A stretch of DNA of 46,511 bases, taken from Holophagales bacterium UBA2201 (GTDB taxonomy: Bacteria; Acidobacteriota; Thermoanaerobaculia; UBA2201). The notes below the pieces were generated by a model. That model had not been told where the DNA came from. It saw only the letters and a list, made by a program, of their open reading frames with translations, and ran no database searches. The position numbers and the translations under genes were made by a program. Where the stretch lies: NCBI GenBank assembly GCA_002327305.1, contig DCUZ01000031.1, positions 709 through 47,219 on the forward strand. The letters run 5' to 3'. Within the stretch, counting starts at the first letter, position 1. The number at the start of each line of letters is the position of its first letter. Of the stretch, positions 14,828 to 23,320 are shown in pieces.

Positions 14828-15829
14828 GTGCTGAACCTGGGTCCCCTCCGTCTGGATCCGCCCCTCCTCCTCGCCCCGATGGCGGGGGTGACCGACCTCT
14901 CCTTCCGGCTCCTCAACCGGCGCTTCGGATGCCCCTTCGCCTATTCGGAGATGATCTCCGACCGTTCCCTGTCGCACAACAACCGCCAGGCCCTGGAGCG
15001 GCTCCGGGGAACGCCGGAGGACCGCCCCTTCGGGATCCAACTGCTCGGCAACGACGCCGACCTCCTCGCGGAGGCGCTGGAAAAACTGGAGCCCCGCCCC
15101 TACGACCTGCTGGACCTCAATGCCGCCTGCCCCGCGAAGCAGATCACCCGCAAAGGGGAGGGGGCCGCCCTGATGCGCGAGCCGGAAAAACTGGAGGGGC
15201 TGCTGACCGCGCTGGTGAAGCGCGCGCCCGTTCCGGTGACCGTCAAGATCCGGACGGGTTGGGACGCCGACGAGGTCAACGCGGTGGAGGTGGCCCGCCG
15301 GGCGGAAGGGGCGGGGGTGTGCGCGGTCATCATCCACGGGCGGACGCGGGCGCAGGGATACTCCGGGGCGGTGGACTTCGCGACCGTCCGGGCGGTCAAG
15401 GAGGCGGTGGGGGTTCCGGTAGTGGCGAGCGGGGACGCCTTCACCCCCGAAACGGTCGGACGGTGGTTCGCCGAGACGGGATGCGACGGCGTGGCGGTGG
15501 CGCGCGGGGCGATGGGCAACCCGTGGATCTTCCGGGGCGCGGCGGCGTTGCTGTCGGGGGAGGAGCCGTCCCCCCCGTCCGTTGCGGAGCGGCTCTCCGT
15601 CATGGAAGAGCACCTGGCCCTGGCCGTGGAGACATGGGGGGAGCCGCGCGGTTGTCTGGTCTTCCGGAAGTTCTTCTACTGGTACACCCGCGGGATGCGG
15701 GAGGTGCGCGCCCTGCGGGCCCGCTCCAACCGGGCGGCCGCGCGCGCCGAATTGGAAGAGCTGATCGCGGGGGTCCGCGCGGCCAACGGCACCCCATTGA
15801 CATCGGATGCCGGCGGGGCCATAATATAA
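14828..15829 (+). CDS. dus: tRNA-dihydrouridine synthase
   Basis: 333 residues. FMN-dependent enzyme that reduces uridines in the D loop of tRNA. The TIM-barrel signature is clear: LAPMAGVTDLSFRLL at the N-terminus, DLNAACPAKQITRKGEGAAL with the catalytic Cys, KIRTGW, the HGRTRAQGYSG loop and a C-terminal helical domain (FRKFFYWYTRGMREVRALR). I chose the GTG at 14828 because the homology begins immediately after it and a TACAAT box sits 6 nt upstream; another GTG five codons earlier overlaps that box. It lies 35 nt after the kinase gene. The exact paralog class (DusB-like or other) is not resolved. Confidence 0.9.
   Translation: MLNLGPLRLDPPLLLAPMAGVTDLSFRLLNRRFGCPFAYSEMISDRSLSHNNRQALERLRGTPEDRPFGIQLLGNDADLLAEALEKLEPRPYDLLDLNAACPAKQITRKGEGAALMREPEKLEGLLTALVKRAPVPVTVKIRTGWDADEVNAVEVARRAEGAGVCAVIIHGRTRAQGYSGAVDFATVRAVKEAVGVPVVASGDAFTPETVGRWFAETGCDGVAVARGAMGNPWIFRGAAALLSGEEPSPPSVAERLSVMEEHLALAVETWGEPRGCLVFRKFFYWYTRGMREVRALRARSNRAAARAELEELIAGVRAANGTPLTSDAGGAII
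15797..15825 (+). promoter_or_regulatory. Sigma70 promoter of the TolB-like gene, inside the end of dus
   Basis: TTGACA (15797-15802), a 17-bp spacer and CATAAT (15820-15825). It lies within the last codons of dus and gives a leader of about 35 nt that contains the GAGGAGGT ribosome binding site of the next gene. Confidence 0.7.
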
Positions 15830-15865
15830 GGGAGAGCACCGCCCATTCAGCAGAGGAGGTGTGTC

Positions 15866-17065
15866 ATGGCAGGAATCGGTCGCTTCGGTGCGATTTCCCT
15901 TTTGATCGCCCTCGGTCTCGCGTTGCCGGCCTTCGCCCAGAGCCCCGGCGCGCAGGACGGTTCGGAACCGTTCTCCGTCGTGGATGTGCGGACCGCCGAC
16001 CAGGCGTGGTCCCCCGACGGAACGGTCCTGACCTATTCGGCCCGCAGCACCGAGGACTGGTACTACGACATCTGGTCCGTGGACCTCTTGAGCATGCGCT
16101 ACCGCTGTCTCACCTGCTCGCTCTCCCTCCTGCGCAAACACAACGGAAGCCCCGCCTGGCGGCCCGACGGGTCCTTCATGGTCTTCACGGCCGAGAACGC
16201 CGACGTCCTGCCGATGGCGGACGCCCAGGCGGTCCCCGGCGTGGGGGTCAACTGCAACGTGTGGGCCATGACCCCCGACGGACGGAAGGCGTGGCCCCTC
16301 ACCCGCTACGCCACCGACTATGCCGCCCCCCGGGCCGTTCTGCGGCCCCAATTTTCGCAAGACGGCACCCGCCTCTTCTGGACCGAGGCGGTGGGGGATC
16401 CGGGCCCCGCGGGAAACCGCGGCTACGCCTGGGGGATCTGGCAATTGGCGGTGGCTGATTTCGTCGTCACGGACGGCGTGCCCTCGCTGAAGAACCTCCA
16501 GCACCACCTCCCGGGGGACCGGGTGGCCTTCTACCGCGGCAAGGGGTTCGCCCCCGGGGACCGATACCTCCTCCTCGCCGGCAATCCCGAGAAGAACCAG
16601 CCCCTCAACGGGATGGACATCTACGAATACGACCTTCAGACGGGGCGGCTGACCCGGCTGACCCGCACGGCCGACGCGTGGGACGACTACCCCTCCTTCG
16701 GCCCCGACGGACGGTTCATCGTCTTCTCCAGCGGACGCGGCCTGGGGGCGGCGTTCCCGGAGCTGACCCATCCCGAGTGGCAGAAATACGCCAGGAGCGA
16801 AATGTGGGTCATGGACCGCAACGGCGCCAACGCCCGGCCCCTCACCCGTTTCAACCAGGCGGACGACCCCGACCGCGAATGGTTCACGCGGCGCGTCGGA
16901 GCCGCCAGCCGGTTTTTTGTCGGGGACATCGAGTTGGACCCCGCCGGGAACCGGGCGGCGCTCAATGTCTTTTACGAGGGGCCGGACGGCGTGGTGGGTT
17001 CGGTCCTCCTGTCGCTCAACCTGGAACAGCGGATGAAGGAGCCCCCCCGCAAGCCGGGCCGGTAG
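15866..17065 (+). CDS. Secreted TolB-like (PD40) beta-propeller protein
   Basis: 399 residues with a signal peptide (FGAISLLIALGLALPAFAQ). Several PD40/WD40-like blades can be picked out by their AWSPDGTVLTYSA, AWRPDGSFMVFTA, QFSQDGTRLFW, SFGPDGRFIVFSS and ELDPAGNRAALNV motifs. The repeated xxSPDGxxIxF pattern is that of TolB-type propellers, which typically bind proteins or peptides in the periplasm. It is not TolB itself: there is no N-terminal TolB domain and no tol genes are nearby. GAGGAGGT precedes the ATG. Its stop codon is separated by a single base from the stop codon of the convergent oppC. Confidence 0.82.
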   Translation: MAGIGRFGAISLLIALGLALPAFAQSPGAQDGSEPFSVVDVRTADQAWSPDGTVLTYSARSTEDWYYDIWSVDLLSMRYRCLTCSLSLLRKHNGSPAWRPDGSFMVFTAENADVLPMADAQAVPGVGVNCNVWAMTPDGRKAWPLTRYATDYAAPRAVLRPQFSQDGTRLFWTEAVGDPGPAGNRGYAWGIWQLAVADFVVTDGVPSLKNLQHHLPGDRVAFYRGKGFAPGDRYLLLAGNPEKNQPLNGMDIYEYDLQTGRLTRLTRTADAWDDYPSFGPDGRFIVFSSGRGLGAAFPELTHPEWQKYARSEMWVMDRNGANARPLTRFNQADDPDREWFTRRVGAASRFFVGDIELDPAGNRAALNVFYEGPDGVVGSVLLSLNLEQRMKEPPRKPGR

Positions 17066-17066
17066 A

Positions 17067-18107
17067 TCACCGTTCGGGGCGCCGCAGTCCCGATTCGCCC
17101 AGCAGGTAGAGCGAAAATACCGTCAGGAGCATCGCCAGGCCCGGGAAGGCGGAGACCCACCACCCGTCGGTGAGGGCCTCCTTCCCGTCGGCGATGATGT
17201 TGCCCCACGAGGCGTTGGGGGGTTGGACGCCGAGGCCGAGGAAACTGAGGGCCGCCTCGGTGAGGATGATCCCCCCGATGCGCAGGGTGGCGTCGATGAG
17301 GAGGATCCCCGCGAGGTGGGGCAGGATGTGCCGGGCGAGGATGCGGGCGTCGGAGGCCCCGATGGCCCGCGCCGCGGTGACGAAGTCGCGCTCCTTGAGG
17401 GACAGGACCTGGCCGCGGACGAGGCGGGCCACCTCCATCCACGAGAGGGCCCCCAGGATGAGGACGATCCCCAGAATGGAGAGGTGCTTTTCCAAGATGC
17501 CGGCCAGCATCAGGAGGAGGAAGAGGCGCGGGAAGGCCAGGAGGGTGTCCACCAGCCGCATCAGGACGGCGTCCACCCATCCCCCGTAGTAGCCGGCCAG
17601 CCCCCCCACGAAGGCGCCGAGGGCCAGCGTCAGGAGGACCGAGAGGAGGCCGATGGCCAGCGAGACCCGCCCCCCGGCGAGGACGCGGCTGAGGACGCAC
17701 CGCCCGTAGCCGTCGGTGCCGAGGGGGAAGAGGAAGCGCTCCGCCCCGGGGGAGGGCTCCAGGGAGAAACGCTCGGTGACCGGGTCCTGCCAGGCGCTGG
17801 AGAACGGGGAGAGGTACCTGCAGACGGCGGGCTGGTGCTGGGCGTTGGGGTCGTGCGGGGCGAGAAGGGGGGCGTAGACCGCCCCCGCCGTCAGCGCCCA
17901 GAAGACCAGGCCCCCGACGCGCCCCTCCCAACCGCCGAGGTGCCGCCCCAGGCGGGCGTAGGGGAGGGCCGCCAGGAGCGCCGTCCCCAGCACGAGGACC
18001 AGGGCCTGGCCCCATCCGGAACGGGCCACCGCCAGCGCCGTCCTCCCGTTGACCAGAAGGATCAGGAACGGCGCGGCCCGCAGGGCCCAGATCCACCTAT
18101 TGCCCAT
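17067..18107 (-). CDS. oppC: Peptide/oligopeptide ABC transporter permease (OppC/DppC type)
   Basis: 346 residues. Hydrophobic N-terminal segments are followed by a periplasmic stretch with GTDGYGRCVLSRVLAGGRVSL, the entry signature of DppC-type permeases. Next comes the BPD_transp_1 domain with the EAA loop (TAARAIGASDARILARHILPHL). The N-terminus is longer than usual: about four hydrophobic segments lie before the periplasmic loop APHDPNAQHQ. The ATG at 18107 overlaps the oppB stop by 11 nt. Third gene of an oppABC operon; the two ATPase genes are not here but on the other strand at 23298-25089. Confidence 0.93.
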   Translation of the reverse strand: MGNRWIWALRAAPFLILLVNGRTALAVARSGWGQALVLVLGTALLAALPYARLGRHLGGWEGRVGGLVFWALTAGAVYAPLLAPHDPNAQHQPAVCRYLSPFSSAWQDPVTERFSLEPSPGAERFLFPLGTDGYGRCVLSRVLAGGRVSLAIGLLSVLLTLALGAFVGGLAGYYGGWVDAVLMRLVDTLLAFPRLFLLLMLAGILEKHLSILGIVLILGALSWMEVARLVRGQVLSLKERDFVTAARAIGASDARILARHILPHLAGILLIDATLRIGGIILTEAALSFLGLGVQPPNASWGNIIADGKEALTDGWWVSAFPGLAMLLTVFSLYLLGESGLRRPER

Positions 18108-19050
18108 GCCGGATCCTCGGGTCGGCGACCGAATAGAGCAGGTCGGCCAGGAGGTTGCCCGCCAGGACCATGAACGAGGAGAGGAGGGAGGCCCCGATGA
18201 TGAGGGGGTAGTCCCGCGCGGCGATGGCGGTGTAGGTGAGCCGCCCCATCCCCGGCCAGGAGAAGATCACCTCGGTGATGAGGGCGCCGGAGACGAGAAA
18301 GGGGAGGGAGAGGCCGAAGAGGGTGATGATGGGGAGGAGGGCGTTCTTGAGGGCGTACTTGAACAGGATCTCCCGCCCCGGCAGGCCGTACACCCGGTGG
18401 GTCAGGATGTAGGGCTGGCGCAGGACCTCCTCGTAGGCCTTGAACATGAACCGGCTCGTGGCCGCCGCGCCGGGGACGGCGAGCGTCAGGGCGGGGAGGA
18501 CCAGGTGCTTGAGGACGTTCCACGGGTCGCCCTCCATCCCGATGTCGGCCATGTGCGAGGGGGGGAACCACCCGAGGCCGTAGGCGAAGACGAGGATGAG
18601 GATGAGGCCGAACCAGAAGGAGGGGAGGGAATAGAGGAACAGGGAGAGGAAATGATAGGCCCCCCGCAGGACCCGGCTCCGGCGGGTGGCCACGAAGACG
18701 CCGATCAGGATGCCGAAGCCGAAGTCGAGGGCGAGGGCGGCGCCGGAGAGGAGGAGCGTCTTGGGGAGGGTCTCGCCCAGGAGCGAGAGGACGCTCTGGT
18801 GGTAGGCGAAGGAGGTCCCCAGGTCGCCGCGGGCCACCTGCCCCAGCCACCGGAGATACTGGGCCGCCAGGGGGCGGTCGAGCCCGAGGGCGGCCTTGAG
18901 GCGGGCCTGGTCCTCCAGGGAGGAGGAGGGGTCGAGGAAGAGTCGGGTCGGGTCCCCGGGCGCGAGGTGGATGATGAAGAAGGTCCCCGTCACGATGAGA
19001 AAGAGGAGGAGGAGGGAGACCAGGACGCGCCGGAGGAGGAAGCGGATCAC
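18097..19050 (-). CDS. oppB: Peptide/oligopeptide ABC transporter permease (OppB/DppB type)
   Basis: 317 residues. It starts IRFLLRRVLVSLLLLFLI, followed by TGTFFIIHLAPGDP, the family N-terminal signature. LGLDRPLAAQYLRWLGQVARGDLG and the permease domain with YALKNALLPIITLFGL (EAA-type loop) follow. The GTG start at 19050 overlaps the oppA stop in a GTGA arrangement, so translation is coupled. A much longer upstream in-frame reading covers oppA in another frame and is a shadow. Confidence 0.93.
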   Translation of the reverse strand: MIRFLLRRVLVSLLLLFLIVTGTFFIIHLAPGDPTRLFLDPSSSLEDQARLKAALGLDRPLAAQYLRWLGQVARGDLGTSFAYHQSVLSLLGETLPKTLLLSGAALALDFGFGILIGVFVATRRSRVLRGAYHFLSLFLYSLPSFWFGLILILVFAYGLGWFPPSHMADIGMEGDPWNVLKHLVLPALTLAVPGAAATSRFMFKAYEEVLRQPYILTHRVYGLPGREILFKYALKNALLPIITLFGLSLPFLVSGALITEVIFSWPGMGRLTYTAIAARDYPLIIGASLLSSFMVLAGNLLADLLYSVADPRIRHGQ

Positions 19051-20627
19051 CGCAGGGCCCACTCCTCCAGGTTGTAGAAGCTCGACAGGACGTTCATCCG
19101 GGTGTGGCGGAGACGCCGGTTGAGGCCGTTGAGCTTGTCGTTCTCGTAAAGGAAGGTGTAGGGCTGGTCCTCCACGATGAGCGCCTGCGCCTCGTCGAGG
19201 GCCGCCTTGGCGTCGCGGTAATCCTCCACGCTCCGGGCCCGCTCGATGAGGGCGTCCACCTTCGGGTTGGAATACGAGACGATGTTGAGCCCCTCCGTGA
19301 CGGCCCGGGTGGACCAGATCTCCCCGAGGTCCACCTTGGTGGCCACGCGCCACCCCTGGACGCAGGCGGGGAAGTCCCTGGCCACGAGTTTCTGGAGGAA
19401 GACATTCCACTCGAGGGGCTTGGGGATGACCCGGACGCCCACTTTGGCCAACTGGTCCTGCACCATCACCAGCGTCGCCTCCCGGATGGCGTTGCCCTTG
19501 TTCGTGTAGACCTCGAACTCGAAGGGCTTGCCGCCGAGCTCGAGGACCCCGTCGCCGTCGGAGTCCACGGCCCCCGCCGCCTTGAGCAGGTCGCGGGCCC
19601 TGGCGGGGTCGTGGGGGAAGGGTTGGAGCGAGCGGTTGGCGGCCCAGAGGGAGGTGTGGATGGGGCCCACGGCCGGGCGGGCGTGGCCGTACCACACGGC
19701 GTCCACGATCTCCTGGCAGTTGATGGCGTGGGAGAGGGCCCGCCGCACCTCTTTCTTCGCGAAGAAGGGGTGCTTGAGGTTCCAGGCGATATAGACATAC
19801 TGGCGGTCGGGGTAGGCGATCAGCTCCACCTCCGGGTCCTTTTTCACCTTCTCCACGTCGCGGGGGGGGATCATCTCCATCACGTCCACGGCATGGCTGA
19901 GGAACTGGGTGAGAAGGGCCGTCTGGTCGGGGACCACGCGGAAGACCACGGTCTTGAGGGCGGGCCTCCCGGGGACCCCGTAGGCCGGGTTGGCCTCCAG
20001 GACGATGGTCTCCTGCCGGCGCCACTCCTTCAGGGCAAAGGGGCCGGAGAAGACCCGTTCCTTGGAGAAGTCGTGCCGGCGCCACTGGTCGAACGGCACC
20101 CGGCCGAAGGCGTGCTCGGGGAGGACCGCCCCCTCGTTGAGGTCCATCAGCATGTAGGGGTAGCGCCGGGTGAAGGAGACCACCAGGGTGGCGTCGTCGG
20201 GGGCCTCGATGCCGGCGATGGCCTGCTTGGCGTCGGACCCGTTCCAGGCCACCTCCTCGCTCAACGCGGCGCGGTGGGTGAACACGGCGTCGCGGGCCGT
20301 CAGGGGCTTCCCGTCGGACCATCGCAATCCCGGTCTCAACTTGACGGTGAGGGTGAGCCCGTCGGGGGAAAACGCCCAGGATTCCGCGAGCGAGGGGACG
20401 AATGAGGGGGGGTGTTCCTGGAAGTCGGGCTCCTCGCGGAAGAGGGGGAGGTACAACTGCCGCGCCAGGTCGGCCGTGAAGGCGGAGTTGGAGATGAGTT
20501 CGTTGGTGGTGTCCATGTCGCCGATGATCCCCACCACCACCGGGCGGGTGGGGGCCGGCCCCTTCGCCCCGCCCCCGCACCCCCATAACAGTCCCAGTCC
20601 CAAAAATACCATGACGGCCTTGCGCAT
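19047..20627 (-). CDS. oppA: Peptide ABC transporter substrate-binding lipoprotein (SBP_bac_5)
   Basis: 526 residues. A lipoprotein signal peptide MRKAVMVFLGLGLLWGC predicts lipidation at Cys17. Family 5 solute-binding features are FVPSLAESWAFSPDGLTLTV, KLRPGLRWSDGKPLTARDAV, a FALKEWRRQETIVLEANPAYG region and KKEVRRALSHAINCQEIVDAVW. This family captures peptides, nickel chelates or sugars; peptide is the most likely ligand because OppB/C/D/F-type partners are encoded here. AGGAGG lies 7 nt before the ATG at 20627. A TATGAT box at 20664-20659 could be its -10 element. The gene is divergent from the secreted-protein gene at 20762. Confidence 0.92.
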   Translation of the reverse strand: MRKAVMVFLGLGLLWGCGGGAKGPAPTRPVVVGIIGDMDTTNELISNSAFTADLARQLYLPLFREEPDFQEHPPSFVPSLAESWAFSPDGLTLTVKLRPGLRWSDGKPLTARDAVFTHRAALSEEVAWNGSDAKQAIAGIEAPDDATLVVSFTRRYPYMLMDLNEGAVLPEHAFGRVPFDQWRRHDFSKERVFSGPFALKEWRRQETIVLEANPAYGVPGRPALKTVVFRVVPDQTALLTQFLSHAVDVMEMIPPRDVEKVKKDPEVELIAYPDRQYVYIAWNLKHPFFAKKEVRRALSHAINCQEIVDAVWYGHARPAVGPIHTSLWAANRSLQPFPHDPARARDLLKAAGAVDSDGDGVLELGGKPFEFEVYTNKGNAIREATLVMVQDQLAKVGVRVIPKPLEWNVFLQKLVARDFPACVQGWRVATKVDLGEIWSTRAVTEGLNIVSYSNPKVDALIERARSVEDYRDAKAALDEAQALIVEDQPYTFLYENDKLNGLNRRLRHTRMNVLSSFYNLEEWALR

Positions 20628-20692
20628 CGGGGAACCTCCTGAAGGCGGTTTCGTCATTATCATACCAGAAGCGCGCGCGGCCGGCGGGCATC

Positions 20693-20724
20693 TTGACAAT
20701 TTCCTCCAGCCGTGGGAGTATAAC
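20693..20724 (+). promoter_or_regulatory. Putative promoter of the secreted protein gene
   Basis: A perfect TTGACA (20693-20698) lies upstream of TATAAC (20719-20724). The spacer is 20 bp, longer than optimal; shifting the -10 to AGTATA gives 18 bp. The leader of about 30 nt contains the strong AAGGAGG ribosome binding site. Confidence 0.5.
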
Positions 20725-20761
20725 GGATGCAACACCCCCTTAAAACCGTCAAGGAGGAAGT

Positions 20762-21655
20762 ATGAAAAAATTCATCATCATCGCGGCCATCCTGGCCCTG
20801 GCCCTTCCCGGGTTCGCGCTGTTCCGCGCGGGAGACATCGTTTTCATCCTGGCCGCGGCCAACGTTGAAGGCGCCAACAACACCTATTGGAACACCGACG
20901 TGTGGGTGACCAACCCCAACGCCGCCGACCTCTACCTCACGATCGAATACCTCCCCTCCGGGCAGGCCGGCAACGCGGTCAACCGCATCTATCTGAACTG
21001 GCTCAACCCCATCAAGCCGCAGGAGACCCTCTACATCCCGAACATCCTGGCCAACCAGTTCCCCACCTACCTGGGTTTCGGGGCCATCATCCTGTACGGC
21101 GAATTCATTGACGGCACCGCGGCCAACCTCCTGGCCCAGAGCCGCACCTACACGCCCATGGACACCACCGACCTTTCCAAGGGCAACTACGGGCAGAGCG
21201 TCCCCGGCACCCCCTGGTACTACTACGTCGATCCGGAGTACGCCTCGGACAAGTACGACGCCCACTGGATCATCGGCCTCGACCAGGCCCCGCTGAGCGC
21301 CACGGACAAGTATCGCAGCAATGTCGGGTTCATCAACGGCTCCCAGTCCACGACCCTCAACCTCAAGCTGGATCTCTACGACGGTACCGGCGCCAAGGTC
21401 GGTGAGAAGTTGGTGGAAGCGCTGGGCCCCCTGGCCCACATGCAGGTCAACGGAATACTGGACACTTATTTCGGCATCTCCGAGGGGACCAACTACGCCC
21501 TCAAGGTGACCATCTCCTCCTCCACGCCGGCCAATCCCACCTTCCCGCCGGCCCTCTTCGTCTACGGGTCCAAGGCCTCCAACGGCACCGGCGACCCCAC
21601 GTACCTCGAGGCCACCTACAGCGTTCCCCTGCCCTACGCCTGCGTCTGGCCCTGA
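20762..21655 (+). CDS. Secreted hypothetical protein
   Basis: 297 residues with a signal peptide (KKFIIIAAILALALPGFA). The mature part is beta-rich. It opens with ANVEGANNTYWNTDVWVTNPNAADLYL, a pattern I associate with Acidobacterial secreted proteins that describe extracellular beta-sandwich-like domains, but I cannot name a family. It has only one Cys (near the C-terminus) and many Asn, Thr and Tyr residues. AAGGAGGAAGT precedes the ATG and a strong terminator follows at 21681, so it is a monocistronic and probably well-expressed unit. It interrupts the two halves of the opp locus. Function unknown. Confidence 0.75.
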   Translation: MKKFIIIAAILALALPGFALFRAGDIVFILAAANVEGANNTYWNTDVWVTNPNAADLYLTIEYLPSGQAGNAVNRIYLNWLNPIKPQETLYIPNILANQFPTYLGFGAIILYGEFIDGTAANLLAQSRTYTPMDTTDLSKGNYGQSVPGTPWYYYVDPEYASDKYDAHWIIGLDQAPLSATDKYRSNVGFINGSQSTTLNLKLDLYDGTGAKVGEKLVEALGPLAHMQVNGILDTYFGISEGTNYALKVTISSSTPANPTFPPALFVYGSKASNGTGDPTYLEATYSVPLPYACVWP

Positions 21656-21680
21656 AGCGCCCCGCGGCGCCCGAAACCCA

Positions 21681-21708
21681 AAGCCCCCCGGTTTTGCGGG
21701 GGGCTTTT
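21681..21708 (+). terminator. Intrinsic terminator after the secreted protein gene
   Basis: A 10-bp perfect stem (21681-21690 with 21697-21706, AAGCCCCCCG/CGGGGGGCTT) with a 6-nt loop is followed by TT (four T in all at 21705-21708). It lies between two convergent genes and may work in both directions for the yceI transcript as well. Confidence 0.85.
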
Positions 21709-21732
21709 GATTTCGGGGGTGGGGTGGCGCTT

Positions 21733-22338
21733 CTACTTTGCTTCCGGCTCCTTCGGCTTTTCCTTGACGAACTCACCCGCCAATTCGAGGGTCACCGTGT
21801 GGCCCACCACCACCCCGCCGGCCTCCAGGGCCTTGTTCCAGGTGAGGCCGAAGTCGCGCCGGTCGATGGTGAGGGGGGAGGCCTCCACCCCCAGCCGCTC
21901 GCCGCCCCAGGGGTCCTTCACGGTCCCGGTGATCGTGAACGGGATCTCGACCTCCTTCGTCACGCCGCGGATGGTCAGGCGGCCGAGCACGGCGTGGCCG
22001 GTCCCGCGCTTCACGACCTTGACGCTCTCGAAGAGGATATCGGGGAACTTCTCCGCGTCGAAGAAGTCGGCGCTCCGCAGGTGGTCGTCGCGCTGGGCGT
22101 TGCCGGTGTTGATGGAGGCCGCCGCGATGCGCCCCCGGATGGACGATCGGGTGAGGTCCTTTGCGTCATAGATCAGGGTCCCGGAGAACTCGGTGAAACT
22201 CCCCTTGACCTTGGCGATCACCATGTGGGAGACCGCAAATCCCACATGCGAGTGGGAGGCGTCGGCCGTGTAGGTGTCCGCCGCCGTGAGCCCCGCCGCC
22301 AGCCACAGGGTCAGGATCGGAAATGCAAATCGCTTCAT
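21733..22338 (-). CDS. YceI-family periplasmic lipid-binding protein
   Basis: 201 residues with a signal peptide (KRFAFPILTLWLAAGLTAA). The lipocalin-like YceI domain is recognised by DTYTADASHSHVGFAVSHMV at the mature N-terminus, GSFTEFSGTL, RDDHLRSADFFDAEKFPDI and LTIDRRDFGLTWNKAL. Members bind isoprenoid lipids in the periplasm; physiological roles are often stress-related. AGGAGG lies 6 nt before the ATG at 22338. It is divergent from a CDF metal exporter across an unusually AT-rich intergenic stretch (22345-22410). Confidence 0.92.
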   Translation of the reverse strand: MKRFAFPILTLWLAAGLTAADTYTADASHSHVGFAVSHMVIAKVKGSFTEFSGTLIYDAKDLTRSSIRGRIAAASINTGNAQRDDHLRSADFFDAEKFPDILFESVKVVKRGTGHAVLGRLTIRGVTKEVEIPFTITGTVKDPWGGERLGVEASPLTIDRRDFGLTWNKALEAGGVVVGHTVTLELAGEFVKEKPKEPEAK

Positions 22339-22361
22339 GAAAGACCTCCTCAATGTATTTT

Positions 22362-22392
22362 AAGATGTTATATTCATGTATATCAATATCTT
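22362..22392. promoter_or_regulatory. AT-rich imperfect dyad between yceI and the CDF gene
   Basis: The divergent intergenic region is much more AT-rich than its surroundings. Around a central CATG, ATATTCATGTATAT is a 14-bp palindrome with one mismatched pair. A regulator of the ArsR/SmtB or MarR type would fit, but no such gene is adjacent and the symmetry is imperfect. Confidence 0.3.
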
Positions 22393-22427
22393 TGATTGCT
22401 TGAATATTCCCCCCTCCACCCCTGTGC

Positions 22428-22433
22428 TACAAT
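22428..22433 (+). promoter_or_regulatory. -10 box (TACAAT) next to the CDF start codon
   Basis: TACAAT at 22428-22433 is followed by 8 nt and then the ATG at 22442, without a Shine-Dalgarno. This matches the leaderless-type layout of several other genes in the window. Confidence 0.45.
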
Positions 22434-22441
22434 GGCCGGGA

Positions 22442-23320
22442 ATGCACATGGCACCAAAATCGGCCCTGCGCCTGGCCCTCGCCACCACCTTCGCCTTCTT
22501 CGCCGCGGAGCTGGCCGGCGGCCTCTGGACCCGCTCGTTGGGCCTGGTGTCGGACTCGCTCCACATGCTTCTGGACTCCACGGCGCTGGGGCTCTCCCTG
22601 CTGGCCCTGACCTGGGCCGAGCGCCCGGCCAACCCGGTGCAGACCTACGGGTTCAAGCGGGCCGAGGTGCTGGCCGCCTTCTTCAACGCCATGCTCCTGA
22701 TGGGGCTGAGCGCGGTCCTGATCGTCCGCGCCCTCGGCCGGCTGGCCGAGCCGGTGGCGGTGCGCGCGACGCCGATGCTGTGGATCGCCGCCGCCGGGTT
22801 CGCGGTGAACCTCTTCAACCTCTGGCTCCTCCACCGGGGGCAGGCGGCCTCGCTCAACATCCGGTCGGCCTATCTCCACGTCCTCTCCGATTGCCTGGGA
22901 TCCCTGGCGGTGGTGACGGCCGCCCTCCTCATCCGCGCCACCGGCCTCACCCTCTTCGACAGTCTCGCCTCCCTTCTCATCTCGGGGCTCATCCTGGCCT
23001 CGGCCGTCCGCCTTTTCATCAAGACCCTGGGCGTCCTGATGGAGGCCAGCCCCTCGCACCTCTCCACCGCCGAGGTGAAGGATTCCCTCTCGGCCCTGCC
23101 CGGCGTCACCGGGGTGCACGACCTCCATGTCTGGACCCTCACCTCCGGCTTCGACCTCCTGACGGCCCACCTGACGGTGGACGACCCGTCGCGGGGGCCG
23201 GACCTGCTGACCCGCGCCCGCGCCGTCCTGCGCGAGCGCTTCGGCATCGACCACGCCACCCTTCAGATCGAACCCGAATCCCACCGGGAGGCCTGCCGTG
23301 CCAACGGCGCCTGTCCTTGA
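22442..23320 (+). CDS. Cation diffusion facilitator (CDF) metal exporter
   Basis: 292 residues with six predicted membrane helices. The transport site is a pair of HxxxD motifs, SDSLHMLLDS in helix II and YLHVLSDCLGS in helix V, the arrangement typical of Zn2+/Cd2+ exporters. The cytoplasmic C-terminal domain contains GVTGVHDLHVWTLTSG. A His/Cys-containing tail (HREACRANGACP) may add metal binding. Only a short loop follows helix IV, unlike eukaryotic ZnTs with long His loops. Start at 22442; the ATG two codons later is equally possible. The end overlaps oppD by 23 nt. Confidence 0.9.
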   Translation: MHMAPKSALRLALATTFAFFAAELAGGLWTRSLGLVSDSLHMLLDSTALGLSLLALTWAERPANPVQTYGFKRAEVLAAFFNAMLLMGLSAVLIVRALGRLAEPVAVRATPMLWIAAAGFAVNLFNLWLLHRGQAASLNIRSAYLHVLSDCLGSLAVVTAALLIRATGLTLFDSLASLLISGLILASAVRLFIKTLGVLMEASPSHLSTAEVKDSLSALPGVTGVHDLHVWTLTSGFDLLTAHLTVDDPSRGPDLLTRARAVLRERFGIDHATLQIEPESHREACRANGACP

